A DNA stretch of 64,000 nt from Oscillibacter sp. 1-3. GTDB taxonomy: Bacteria > Bacillota > Clostridia > Oscillospirales > Oscillospiraceae. The notes beneath the pieces were generated by a model. The model did no database searches. It was not told the origin of the DNA and saw nothing but the letters and a program-made list of their open reading frames with translations. This document shows positions 34,216 to 42,896 of this stretch, one piece after another (the first letter of the stretch is position 1; the number at the start of each line of letters is the position of its first letter). Position numbers and translations under genes: made by a program. The stretch lies in assembly GCF_000403435.2 (NCBI RefSeq), contig NZ_KE159703.1, forward strand, positions 394,765-458,764, given 5' to 3'.

Positions 34216-35888
34216 TGAAGTGCCCCCTGTCAAGTAGACAAAACAGAGAAAAAGAAAGGCAGGAATGGCAATGAGATAGCTTTTGCCTCTATTTCACCCC
34301 AGCTGCCAAGAATTCCATAGGCGTCACACACCCAAGCTTTTTTTGGTATCGTTCATGGTTGTAGAAATAGATGTATGCGGCGACCGCCTCGCAAAGCTGG
34401 CTGTAGTCATCAAAATGATGTAAATAGTACATCTCGGATTTCAAAGTACCCCAAAATCCTTCCATGGGCGCATTGTCCAGGCATTTTCCTGGACGGGACA
34501 TACTTTGACAGACACCGGCCTCCTTCATCCTTTTTTGAAAGGCGCGGCTGGTATATTGTGCGCCCCGGTCGCTATGAACCAGCGGATGCGCATCGGGATA
34601 CTGCCGGAACGCCCATTCAAAGGCTTCGAAGACCAAAGCGATGTTATTACGCTGCCCGAATGAAAAACCTACAATATTCCTTCCGTACAAATCCAGGACT
34701 GCGCACAAATAAGCTTTTCCGCTTGTCCCATATTTGAATTCTGTTACATCCGTCAGCCACTTTTCATTTGGTTTCTTTGCCGCAAAGCCCCTGTTCAAAA
34801 TATTTTCCGCAAGATATTCATCCGAAGACTTCTTCCTGCGTGTCCGCTTTCTTCTCCTGCATACAGAGCGGAGGTCAAGGAGCCGCATCAGCCGGTATAC
34901 CCTCTTCAGATTACACTTGATTCCATACCGTCGTTCCAAAATGATCTGCATCTGCCGGTAACCGGGAACGCCGTGCTGGCTTTGGTATATTTCAACAATT
35001 AGATGAGCCAGCTTTTCGTCTTCCCTCTGCTTGGGACTTGCCGCTCGGTTGAGCCATTTGTAATACCCAGCCCGGCTGACGCCTGCTGCCATACAGAGCT
35101 TGCACACAGGCCAGTGATACGTCTCATGCAGTTCCTTGACGGTTTGATAGGCCGTTTCATGCCGGACCCCGCTGAAGTCCGGCAGCTGATTTCTGGGCCA
35201 GCATATCTGCTGGTATCTCTGCTGTACCGCCATTTTCATTTCCAGTTCCAGGCTGTTCATCCGCAGGCGCTGGTTCTCCGCGGCAAGGCCGGACGAACGA
35301 TGGTCACCGTCCAACCCCTCCAAGCCTGCCTTGTGGTATCGCTGTACCCAGCCATAAACCTGCTGATATGTGAACCCGAAGCAAGCCGCGGTCAGCTTGT
35401 AGTTTTTTCCATGAGTGATGCAATACTCCACCGCTGCTTTACGCTCTTCATAAGATACCATGGTCAACGGAACACTCCTTCTGCCTCCGGGAGAACGGAA
35501 TCCTTTTTGACCATTATACAACTTAATCCACTGTTCCAGCTGCGATCTTGACCGCAGCTGATATTTTTTGCAGACTGCCTCTATACTTATCTGACCGGAC
35601 AGATACAGCTCTGCCGCCTGCTGCTTTACGATTGCGGGATAGTGATGATTCCCCTTCCGGTGACGCAGCCCTTCCTCACCAAACAGATCATAATTCTGAA
35701 GCCATTTCTGTAGGGTGCTGCGCTGCACCCCAAATCTTGCTGCGATTTGATTCAGGCTCCCGGCTCCGGCATAGCACTGCTTCACTGCATCGATCTTTGT
35801 TTCCGCACTGATTGCTGACATAATGATGCTCCCCTTCGAGTAGTCTGCAAGTTTTTCTCGCTTTGTCTACTCTATGGGGAGCATATCA
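34216..35888 (-). mobile_element. Complete IS3-family insertion sequence (about 1673 bp)
   Basis: The ends are imperfect inverted repeats: TGAAGTGCCCCCTGTC and AGTAGACAAAACAGAG at 34216, against TGATATGCTCCCCATAG and AGTAGACAAAGCGAG on the other strand at 35888. One long transposase gene fills it. Flanking bases (CAG at 34213-34215, TTC at 35889-35891) do not form a target duplication, so it may have lost it through rearrangement. It ends 29 bp before the first gene of the conjugative element. Confidence 0.82.
34289..35821 (-). CDS. IS3-family transposase, single continuous frame
   Basis: The 510-residue protein has two N-terminal helix-turn-helix regions (SLNQIAARFGVQRSTLQKWL and TAACFGFTYQQVYGWVQRYH), a coiled part (LAAENQRLRMNSLELEM), the HTH_21-type linker (HGVPGYRQMQIILERRYG), and the DDE integrase core: Asp in WLTDVTEF, Asp in LVHSDRGAQY, Glu in APMEGFWGTLK. 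Most IS3 elements split this into OrfA and OrfB joined by frameshifting; here both are in one frame. All catalytic residues are present and it may be active. Confidence 0.92.
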   Translation of the reverse strand: MSAISAETKIDAVKQCYAGAGSLNQIAARFGVQRSTLQKWLQNYDLFGEEGLRHRKGNHHYPAIVKQQAAELYLSGQISIEAVCKKYQLRSRSQLEQWIKLYNGQKGFRSPGGRRSVPLTMVSYEERKAAVEYCITHGKNYKLTAACFGFTYQQVYGWVQRYHKAGLEGLDGDHRSSGLAAENQRLRMNSLELEMKMAVQQRYQQICWPRNQLPDFSGVRHETAYQTVKELHETYHWPVCKLCMAAGVSRAGYYKWLNRAASPKQREDEKLAHLIVEIYQSQHGVPGYRQMQIILERRYGIKCNLKRVYRLMRLLDLRSVCRRRKRTRRKKSSDEYLAENILNRGFAAKKPNEKWLTDVTEFKYGTSGKAYLCAVLDLYGRNIVGFSFGQRNNIALVFEAFEWAFRQYPDAHPLVHSDRGAQYTSRAFQKRMKEAGVCQSMSRPGKCLDNAPMEGFWGTLKSEMYYLHHFDDYSQLCEAVAAYIYFYNHERYQKKLGCVTPMEFLAAGVK

Positions 35889-35917
35889 TTCTGAAGCAGA
35901 AAGGAGAAGCAAACATA

Positions 35918-36643
35918 ATGAATACAGACGAAAAAAACAGGTATTTTCAAGAGCTTGCCCACAATCTCCAGCATGAGGGATTCACCGTAAAACCGGAAAC
36001 GGAAGACGGCCTTCTGCCGGTGGACCTGGACGGACAGCGTCTCTGTCAGATCACGGAGACCAGCGGTGTCCGATACTGGAAGGAGGACGTGGCCAGTGAC
36101 AGCCGGCAGGAGGCCTTGGACTGGGTAACGGCCATCACCAAGTCCACTGCCGAGTATATGCGCCAGATGGAGACAGCGCCTCAGCTGACGGCCAGCGGTC
36201 TGACGGGTGACTACCGGCTGCTGGCTGATTTCAATAATGTAGTGCTGGCGGGTCACCCTACCCGGTACGGCGTCCAGTTTGTCACCTGGGAACGGGTGCG
36301 GGAACGCACCGCTTTACACCAGGGACACTACCACGGTCCTGACATCGGCCTGGAAAGCTATACCGCCGCCAAGCGAGACTTCGCAACCCGTTCCGGCCTT
36401 GTTCCCCGCAGCGCCCTTTTTGCTCCGGAGCAAATGACGGAGATTTACCGCTGCATACATGAAACATTGGACGGCAGCTGCCCCATCACAGAAGAACGGC
36501 AGAAATGCCTGGAATCCACTGCGGAGCAGATTGAGCACAGCGTCCCGGATCTGGACGAGCGGGTGGCGCTCTCTAATGGCAAAGAATTAGAATATGCAGA
36601 TGCATTATTCGCTGAAAGCAATGGGATGCAGTTCGGTATTTAG
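35918..36643 (+). CDS. Hypothetical accessory protein of the conjugative element
   Basis: The 241-residue soluble protein starts at an ATG preceded by AAAGGAG (11 bases). It has mixed alpha/beta content, a His-rich stretch (ALHQGHYHGPDIGLESY), and a helical end that finishes NGMQFGI. I do not recognise a functional domain. It is the first gene to the right of the IS; that insertion has probably replaced its original promoter. Position and tail composition tie it to the antirestriction-type genes downstream. Confidence 0.65.
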   Translation: MNTDEKNRYFQELAHNLQHEGFTVKPETEDGLLPVDLDGQRLCQITETSGVRYWKEDVASDSRQEALDWVTAITKSTAEYMRQMETAPQLTASGLTGDYRLLADFNNVVLAGHPTRYGVQFVTWERVRERTALHQGHYHGPDIGLESYTAAKRDFATRSGLVPRSALFAPEQMTEIYRCIHETLDGSCPITEERQKCLESTAEQIEHSVPDLDERVALSNGKELEYADALFAESNGMQFGI

Positions 36644-36720
36644 CTTTGGTTTACAAGGAAAAACAGCTCCCTGATTAACAGGCATAAACGGGAGACAGTT
36701 ATGGCCCAATATCACAGCGG

Positions 36721-37032
36721 TTATTTTCGCCTGCGTGTACTTGGCCTGGGCAGTAATGGCTCCCCCTCAAGCCATATCCCATTATAACTGACGTGTGTAT
36801 TTGAAAGCTTCATACCCACGAGTTTGGAAAGTCCCTCCAACGCTTCAAAATCCGATATACAGGGCTCTTCCTGTGAGTCATCCAAATTTGGATCATATAT
36901 GACAGCACGCCAGAAATACCGGTCTTTGACTTCAACGCTGAAGTTCTCTCCATGTGTAAAAACGGTGCGCCGGAGAAGGTCGTGAAATTCATCAAAGCTA
37001 TAGAATATACAGGTGACTCTTTTCATAAGCAT
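36721..37032 (-). CDS. Hypothetical protein, partner of the next minus-strand gene
   Basis: The chosen start is MLMKRVTCIFYSFDEFHDLL at 37032, with AGGGG four bases upstream; longer frames into the upstream gene are unlikely. The 103-residue protein has no membrane segment or motif I know (ENFSVEVKDRYFWRAVIYDP, GLSKLVGMKLSNTHVSYNGI). It lies seven bases after the gene at 37040-37633, so the two form an operon opposite in direction to everything around. The region is visibly poorer in GC than its neighbours. Confidence 0.55.
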   Translation of the reverse strand: MLMKRVTCIFYSFDEFHDLLRRTVFTHGENFSVEVKDRYFWRAVIYDPNLDDSQEEPCISDFEALEGLSKLVGMKLSNTHVSYNGIWLEGEPLLPRPSTRRRK

Positions 37033-37039
37033 CTTTCCC

Positions 37040-37633
37040 CTACTGTGTTTCCCGTATTTTTCGGAAACAGAAATTGCGCTCCATGGGAATTCCATTCGGA
37101 AAGGAACCATCCGATGGGAAAAAATATTCCGGAGGCTGAAGCCCTGGTTCAATGGTGGCATGAACCTGATCATAAAAGCGTATCGTTCCCAACAGCTCAT
37201 AATCCGGATCTTTAAAAACTGATCTTATATTTTCCCCACCTTCTGCAAGCAGCAGAATGCCGCCAGGACGCAGGCAGGACTTCATCGTTTGGCTTACATC
37301 CCCTGCGTTCTGCGAAATCAGAAGGTCTGCCTGTGGGATGTCAAGCGGATACCGGTAGTCCTGATAGTAAAAACAGAACCTGCATGGTTCAGAATATACC
37401 TTGTTTTTATCCAGGTATTTTTGAATACGTTCCCGCTGCTGAAAGAAATCATTTATGACCGAAAATTGGTCAATATAAATGACATTCGGAATATAGAGTG
37501 ACGGAAACAAATCATCGGCTGAACCGGGGTAGCACGCGGTTTGAACTTGATATGCTTTCGCCACGGTCCGATAGAGCAATGGCTTGCCGGGTGTATAACA
37601 GATGAGATCAAAATCCGGAAGAAGCAGCTCCAT
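37040..37633 (-). CDS. Hypothetical protein with a methyltransferase-like C-terminal half
   Basis: The 197-residue protein contains a strand-helix-strand pattern (PQADLLISQNAGDVSQ, MKSCLRPGGILLLAEGG) resembling motifs IV-V of class I SAM-dependent methyltransferases, where LRPGG-type turns are typical. A clear glycine-rich SAM motif I is not seen at the N-terminus (MELLLPDFDLICYTPGKPLL), so it may be degenerate or another Rossmann-like protein. It is translationally adjacent to the 103-residue partner. A self-contained cargo or defence-type pair is possible but unproved. Confidence 0.55.
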   Translation of the reverse strand: MELLLPDFDLICYTPGKPLLYRTVAKAYQVQTACYPGSADDLFPSLYIPNVIYIDQFSVINDFFQQRERIQKYLDKNKVYSEPCRFCFYYQDYRYPLDIPQADLLISQNAGDVSQTMKSCLRPGGILLLAEGGENIRSVFKDPDYELLGTIRFYDQVHATIEPGLQPPEYFFPSDGSFPNGIPMERNFCFRKIRETQ

Positions 37634-37767
37634 AATGGCCTCCCATGTGTGGCTTTCAGCGCAGAAAACACTCTGTGTTACACAAGTATTGTAGCGAATT
37701 TACCCGGAAAAATCAATCGTGGCAAGGCGGAATGTAATTCTACTAGAATTTTATATTTGTACCATTT

Positions 37768-37809
37768 GAGGCCGTTTCCCGGAAAAAGGGCAGCGCCTCT
37801 TTTCTTTTT
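37768..37809 (+). terminator. Terminator-like leader before the antirestriction operon
   Basis: GAGGC (37768-37772) pairs with GCCTC (37795-37799) with an inner CCC/GGG pair, followed by TTTTCTTTTT. It lies just upstream of the 58-residue gene rather than after a plus-strand gene. The sequence after it (CTTTTTTCGGGAA, later GGACAAAAA) recurs after a similar hairpin at 46206, so it may be an attenuator. Confidence 0.6.
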
Positions 37810-37857
37810 GTCCTTTTTTCGGGAACTGCAAATAACATTGAGGAGGACAAAAAGAAT

Positions 37858-38034
37858 ATGGCACGATATTTCATGGGTGACACCCGTCTGGCGGGATTTG
37901 AGAGGATGATGATGGACCCATCCAGGAGGGTTCCCATCCAGACCGATACCCGGAGGAAAAGGCCCCAGAAGAAGCCGCCCCGCAGCCAGCCGCCGCTTTC
38001 CCCAGCGCGGAAGACGCGGGAGGGCGGCGTATGA
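37858..38034 (+). CDS. Small basic protein (58 residues) heading the antirestriction operon
   Basis: ATG 37858 has GAGGAGGAC eleven bases upstream. The product MARYFMGDTRLAGFERMMMD... continues with a strongly basic, proline-rich tail (RRKRPQKKPPR) and overlaps the next start by 4 bp (ATGA), which supports real translation. It could bind nucleic acid or act as a translational coupler. I do not know its function. Confidence 0.72.
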   Translation: MARYFMGDTRLAGFERMMMDPSRRVPIQTDTRRKRPQKKPPRSQPPLSPARKTREGGV

Positions 38035-39797
38035 GCTATGTGATCAAAGCGGTCCTAAGCAACCCCCAGCGACCGGAATGCGGGCAGATCACCATCCCCT
38101 TCCCCATCCCCGCTGACCAGTACGATCAGACGATTGAGATGCTCCGGGCAATGGACCTGGGCCACTCTGTGGACCGGGACTGCGCGGTGGATGATGTGGA
38201 CAGCCACTACAGTGTGCTGAGCACACTCAATGGTACGCTGGTCAATGTGGACCAGCTGGACTATCTGGCAAAGCGGCTGGACAGCTTCTGCACGGGCGAG
38301 GACGCCCAGTTCCAGGCCATGGCCTGTAAGCTGGAGTTAAAGGACGTCAAGGATTTCATCAATCTCACGTTCTGCTGCCTGCAGGCCACGGTCATCACAA
38401 ACTTTTCCGAACTGGAGCAAGTCGGGCGCAGCCATTACATGAATCTGAATGGTGGCAGCGCCAAAACGAAGGAGCTGGAAAATCTGGATGGCGTTGAAAC
38501 CGCCCTGCTGTTGATCGACAGCGGCGGCGAGACGGTTACCCCTTACGGTGTGGTCTACGACAACGGCATGGTGCTGGAGGAGCTCTACAACGGGCATCAA
38601 TTCCCCGCATATCTCTATGACAGCCCTCTCATGGTGCTGGAGGTCACGTCGAAACAGGGCCTCGCGGAGGGGAAAAATCCGGAACACCTGTACCTCCCCG
38701 CTTCGGAACACCAAATTGAGCGGACACTGCTCCGGGTTGACATTGACACAATGTCTGACGCACGGGTGCGCCTTGATTTTGATGAGCTGCCGGAAAAAGT
38801 GGCGGAGGCCTTGAATCTGGAGCGGCTGTCCGGTGATGGTCTTTCCGCTCTCAACCGGATGTGCCAGGCCATTTCAACGATGAACGAAGCGGATATGGAG
38901 AAGCTGAACGCGGTGGTCCTGATGGCAAAGACATCGGGCGCTGTCTCCATCTGCCGTCTGGCGGAGAACCTGGGCCAGTTCAGCTTCGTTCCCGGCGTTC
39001 GGACTCCGGAGGAATATGGCAGATACATGATCCGGCAGTCGGGAAAGTTTCAGTATGACGAAGATCTGGAGGACTGCTATGACTACCGGCGCTATGGGGA
39101 ACAGCGCGTCCGGCAGGAGAGCGGGCAGTTCAACGAATGCGGCTACGTGGTATATCACGGCGGCGTTCCGCTGGAGGAGCTGACACGGGACGCACCCATG
39201 GAACCGCGCCGGGAAAGCCCGGCTCCGCGGGAAGAACCGCCGGGGAAGATTGCCCTGACCCTCGCCACCGCGGACCGGTGGTATTATCTTACGCTCCCCG
39301 CCTCCGAGGAGGAGATGACACAGGCAAAACGGGACCTGGACGTGGAGGACTTTTCCCAGGCCGGCATCACCGCCGTTAAATTCTCCGCACCGCAGCTGGA
39401 CAGCCTGATCCCGCTGGATACGATCTGTGTAGAGGACGCAAACACATTGGCGCACTGTCTCCAGAAGATGGAACGGGAGGAGGGCGAACTGACAAAGTTC
39501 TGCGCGGTCCTGGAGGCGGAACAGCCGGACACCCTTGCGGAGGTCCTCAAGATTGCCATGAACCGGGATGACTATGAGCTGGCCTCGGAGAACGCGGAGG
39601 AGTACGGAAAGCAGGTGCTCCGCCGCATTGGGGCAGACGATGAGATCATCGACACCATCGACGGCTATATGGACTTCGCCCAACTCGGCACAGACTCCCT
39701 GGCGGAGGATGGCGTTCGCCGGACAGAGTTCGGTCTGGTCCGCCGCCTGAGCAATCCCTTTCCGCCTGAGCCGGAGATCGGACAGACGATGCTGTGA
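38031..39797 (+). CDS. ArdA-like antirestriction protein, duplicated modules
   Basis: The 588-residue protein has repeated ArdA-type units: LNGTLVNVDQLDYLAKRLDS with ELKDVKDFINLTFCC, then LSALNRMCQ... SICRLAENLGQFSFVPGV with EEYGRYMIRQSG, and a third acidic unit near residues 410-560. ArdA proteins mimic DNA and block type I restriction enzymes, which helps a newly transferred element survive in a recipient. This one is about three times the classic length. It ends EIGQTML. It overlaps the genes on both sides by 4 bp. The family assignment is by pattern, not a search. Confidence 0.7.
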   Translation: MSYVIKAVLSNPQRPECGQITIPFPIPADQYDQTIEMLRAMDLGHSVDRDCAVDDVDSHYSVLSTLNGTLVNVDQLDYLAKRLDSFCTGEDAQFQAMACKLELKDVKDFINLTFCCLQATVITNFSELEQVGRSHYMNLNGGSAKTKELENLDGVETALLLIDSGGETVTPYGVVYDNGMVLEELYNGHQFPAYLYDSPLMVLEVTSKQGLAEGKNPEHLYLPASEHQIERTLLRVDIDTMSDARVRLDFDELPEKVAEALNLERLSGDGLSALNRMCQAISTMNEADMEKLNAVVLMAKTSGAVSICRLAENLGQFSFVPGVRTPEEYGRYMIRQSGKFQYDEDLEDCYDYRRYGEQRVRQESGQFNECGYVVYHGGVPLEELTRDAPMEPRRESPAPREEPPGKIALTLATADRWYYLTLPASEEEMTQAKRDLDVEDFSQAGITAVKFSAPQLDSLIPLDTICVEDANTLAHCLQKMEREEGELTKFCAVLEAEQPDTLAEVLKIAMNRDDYELASENAEEYGKQVLRRIGADDEIIDTIDGYMDFAQLGTDSLAEDGVRRTEFGLVRRLSNPFPPEPEIGQTML

Positions 39798-40672
39798 AAA
39801 TCGGCCTGATTGACGTTGACGGCCACAGCGGATTTCCCAATCTGGCGCTGATGCGTCTGTCCGCCTGGCATAAAAACCGAGGTGACGTTGTGGAGTGGTG
39901 GAACGGCTTCTGCCATTATGACCGCGTCTATATGAGCAAGGTCTTCACATTTACTCCGGATGTTGATACTGTGATTGACGCAGACGAAATCATCCGGGGC
40001 GGCACCGGCTATAAGAACTACGGCAGTCTGCCAGACAAAATTGAGAGGGCCTCACCGGATTACTCGATCTACCCAGGGGTTGATTACGCCATCGGCTTTC
40101 TGACCAGGGGATGTATCAGACGATGCCCCTGGTGCATCGTCCCCCAAAAAGAGGGGCAGATCAGACCGGCGGCCACCTGGGAGGAGATCAAGCGTCCGGA
40201 CAGTGACAGGATCATCTTCATAGACAACAACGTCCTGGCCTGCGAACACGGCCTCCAACAGATCGAGGCCATGGGAGGACAACGGATTTGGGTAGATTTC
40301 AATCAGGGATTGGACGCCCGCCTCATTACTCCGGAAACCGCGGCGCTCCTGGCCCGGCTGAAATGGATCAAATTTGTCCGTCTGTCCTGTGATACCTCTG
40401 AGATGCTCCCGGTAATCGAGCGGGCTGCTGCGTATATGAAGGAAGCCGGAATCGCGAAATCCAGGTTCTGGGCCTACATGCTGGTCCAGGACGTAGAGGA
40501 GGCAAACCGGAGGGCATGCGCCCTGGACAAGATGGGTATAGAGATCTTTGCCCAGCCCTACCGAGACTACAACGGCAGCGAACCCACCGAGGAACAGAGG
40601 CGGTTTGCCAGATGGGTAAACAGAAAGCCGATCTTTCGCTCCTGCACCTGGGAGGAGTTCAAAAAAGAGTAG
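39794..40672 (+). CDS. Radical SAM protein
   Basis: The 292-residue protein (GTG start overlapping the previous stop) has an N-terminal part like a B12-binding radical SAM protein (MKIGLIDVDGHSGFPNLALM), then the cluster motif in GFLTRGCIRRCPWCIVPQ (Cys-x3-Cys-x2-Cys) and barrel motifs (IIFIDNNVLAC, WVDFNQGLDARLI). It would cleave SAM to make a radical. The substrate is unknown; relatives occur on conjugative elements and phages. Its place inside an antirestriction block suggests modification of nucleic acid or of a neighbouring protein, as inference. Confidence 0.85.
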   Translation: MKIGLIDVDGHSGFPNLALMRLSAWHKNRGDVVEWWNGFCHYDRVYMSKVFTFTPDVDTVIDADEIIRGGTGYKNYGSLPDKIERASPDYSIYPGVDYAIGFLTRGCIRRCPWCIVPQKEGQIRPAATWEEIKRPDSDRIIFIDNNVLACEHGLQQIEAMGGQRIWVDFNQGLDARLITPETAALLARLKWIKFVRLSCDTSEMLPVIERAAAYMKEAGIAKSRFWAYMLVQDVEEANRRACALDKMGIEIFAQPYRDYNGSEPTEEQRRFARWVNRKPIFRSCTWEEFKKE

Positions 40673-40735
40673 ACTTCCGGGCGGTTCTGTGGTATCTGTT
40701 GTGTTCACAAATCAAGGAAAAGGAGATGAAACCCC

Positions 40736-42070
40736 TTGTACATTGACCTTTACAAAGACCGGATGCACCCGGCGGAGCTGTTCGGGAAGCAGGTCCTCTA
40801 CAGCGAACAGCCCATTGCTCGGGAGGAGGTCCCGGAGGGCTGGCACTGCTATGATCTCTGCGGGACCGACCGGAAACCGGATCAGCCGCTGAAGCTGACG
40901 GACCTTGCCGTGGTGTACCGCGTCGGCACGGTGCTTTCCCCCCAGCCCTTGAAGAAGGTTACCACCGCAGAGAGAAAAGTGAAGGACCTGGTTCTAACCT
41001 ATGAGGAGCCGGTCACGCTGGCGGAGTTCTGCCGTCAGCAGCATCTGCCCTGTCCCCAGGACCCGAGAAAATTCACTCTGCGCCCCGCTTCCCCCGAGGA
41101 GGCGGGGCTGTTTTTTTCCCAGACGCCGGAGAAGGATAAGAATCTTGGAGCAATCGGCCACGTCCGCATGGACTTCGGCAGCGGTGGGAAGTCCTTCTAT
41201 CACACCTGGTGGCCCAGGGGGCCGGAGGAGCTGAACACGCAGGAGTTCAAGGCCGAACTCCAGGAGGTTGTAGACGAGCTGAGGAAAACCGTGCTGAAAA
41301 GCCTCGGTTCCATGCGCCGCTACTGCTGGGGCCACGGCGGGGAGATCAACGGCAGTTCCCTCTGCCAGAATTACGGCTTCACCGTGGAGACGGAGCGGTA
41401 CCTCTACCGCCTGCGGTGCAATCCCGCGGAGGGCGACTACCAGGCGTACCTCTCCTGCTTTGACAGGCAGGCCCAGCAGATGGGGCTGACGGAAAAAGGG
41501 CACCGGATGCTCAGGGACACCGCCGATCCCGCCCTTCCCCACAGCTACGACTGGTATGTGATTGAGCATATCAATACGCCTGAGCGGCGGTTGGATCACC
41601 ACCTCCCCCTGGAGGAGGCCATACCGCTCTACGCAAGTCTTGACTGCGGGGACAAGCGGCTGGGCGTCACCAAGGACGGCATCGCCGCCGTGGATCTCGC
41701 CATTTACTGGGATGGCCGGGAGTGGCTGTCCGAGGACCGCCTGAAGCTGGACAGCTTCAAGGATGACCCGGTGGTAACGGACGCCGCCAGCCGGCTCCAG
41801 CAGATGCTGGATGAAAGTCCGGCTGTCGGGCGGGTGACCTTTGCCAGCGGTGAGAAGTGGAGCTTCACCGATCCCCAGAGGTACCTCCAGACCGTCCGGG
41901 AGGAATTGCCATACCAGGCATCCACCGGTTTCCGCTGCGAGACCTTGACCGATGACCCCGCAGTCAGAAAGGCTGTGGATGATATGATCTATGATCTGTA
42001 CGGGGAGGAAAATCCCCGCCGGATTGAGGACTATGGCAATACGGGCATGACGATGGGAGGCATGAGCTGA
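40736..42070 (+). CDS. LPD28-type accessory protein of the conjugative element
   Basis: The 444-residue protein starts at TTG 40736 with AAAAGGAG ten bases upstream. Its opening (MYIDLYKDRMHPAELFGKQV) matches what I know as the LPD28 domain of large polyvalent proteins on Clostridia mobile elements. It continues with a conserved central part (IGHVRMDFGSGGKSFYHTWW, SSLCQNYGFTVETERYLYRL). No enzyme motif is clear. It ends GMTMGGMS, one of the shared tails of this region. The stop overlaps the start of the next small gene (TGATG). Confidence 0.68.
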   Translation: MYIDLYKDRMHPAELFGKQVLYSEQPIAREEVPEGWHCYDLCGTDRKPDQPLKLTDLAVVYRVGTVLSPQPLKKVTTAERKVKDLVLTYEEPVTLAEFCRQQHLPCPQDPRKFTLRPASPEEAGLFFSQTPEKDKNLGAIGHVRMDFGSGGKSFYHTWWPRGPEELNTQEFKAELQEVVDELRKTVLKSLGSMRRYCWGHGGEINGSSLCQNYGFTVETERYLYRLRCNPAEGDYQAYLSCFDRQAQQMGLTEKGHRMLRDTADPALPHSYDWYVIEHINTPERRLDHHLPLEEAIPLYASLDCGDKRLGVTKDGIAAVDLAIYWDGREWLSEDRLKLDSFKDDPVVTDAASRLQQMLDESPAVGRVTFASGEKWSFTDPQRYLQTVREELPYQASTGFRCETLTDDPAVRKAVDDMIYDLYGEENPRRIEDYGNTGMTMGGMS

Positions 42071-42219
42071 TGGAGCCGCGGTACAGAGTATACGAAAACG
42101 CCATGTGCCGGTGTATCGCCGGCCTGACAGAACACGCAGCCCCCTTCGCGGCACAGCATCTGGAGAAGCAGATCCCCCCGTCTCCGCCAGCACTACAGAT
42201 GGAGGGGATAAGCCTATGA
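42070..42219 (+). CDS. Small protein of 49 residues
   Basis: ATG 42070 overlaps the previous stop (TGATG) and its own stop overlaps the next ATG (ATGA), so it is held in the chain of coupled genes. The product (MEPRYRVYENAMCRCIAGLT...) has a Cys-x-Cys pair and ends ALQMEGISL, faintly like the Met/Gly tails of its neighbours. Function unknown. Confidence 0.6.
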   Translation: MEPRYRVYENAMCRCIAGLTEHAAPFAAQHLEKQIPPSPPALQMEGISL

Positions 42220-42896
42220 GAGAGATGCGTACAGACTCCTTTTGGAGTCTAATCGCGGAGATGAAAAAAGAGTGCGGTCAGGATATGGACGCATCTCTCC
42301 AATGGCTGACAGAACAGCTCACCGCCCGCGGCCCTCAGCAGGCTCAGAATTTCCATGACATTTTTCACGGATACCAGCAGCTCGCCAATCAGTATGGCCT
42401 CTGGAACGCCGCCTCGCTGATGTGCGGTGGGTGCTCGGATGACGGCTTCATCGATTTTCAGGCCTGGTTGATCGCCCAGGGCAGAGAAGTCTATCTGGCG
42501 GCGCTGGCAGATCCGGACTCGCTGGCGGATACGGAAGCCTATGGCGGCTGCCAGTTTGAGGCCCTGACCTATGTGGGGAATACAGTGCTGGAGACGCTGA
42601 CAGGTCAAAGCGCCTATGACAGTATGGACCCGGCCGCTTACGACGCGCTGGTGGCGGAACTGAGACAGGATATTACCTATGGCGAGGGAATTGGCTATCC
42701 CTACGAATGGGATGAGCTTGAAACGTATCTTCCCCGCCTGTGCGCCAAATATCTGGAGCCGGGCACGGTGGAGTCCATGCTGGAGACTGGCAGTACAATA
42801 TGGTACTCCGGCAGTCCGGACATCCAAAAAGCGCGGGCAGGCGGCCCGCCGCAGCGAGGTGTACCGCAAATCAACATGAATATGGAGGGGATGTAA
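42216..42896 (+). CDS. DUF4240-domain protein
   Basis: From the overlapping ATG at 42216 the protein has 226 residues. The N-terminal SFWSLIAEMKKECGQDMDAS and the central DDGFIDFQAWLIAQGREVYL are the hallmarks of DUF4240. The second half is helical with an acidic character. It ends INMNMEGM. DUF4240 proteins are of unknown function; here it belongs to the antirestriction-type operon. Confidence 0.75.
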   Translation: MREMRTDSFWSLIAEMKKECGQDMDASLQWLTEQLTARGPQQAQNFHDIFHGYQQLANQYGLWNAASLMCGGCSDDGFIDFQAWLIAQGREVYLAALADPDSLADTEAYGGCQFEALTYVGNTVLETLTGQSAYDSMDPAAYDALVAELRQDITYGEGIGYPYEWDELETYLPRLCAKYLEPGTVESMLETGSTIWYSGSPDIQKARAGGPPQRGVPQINMNMEGM

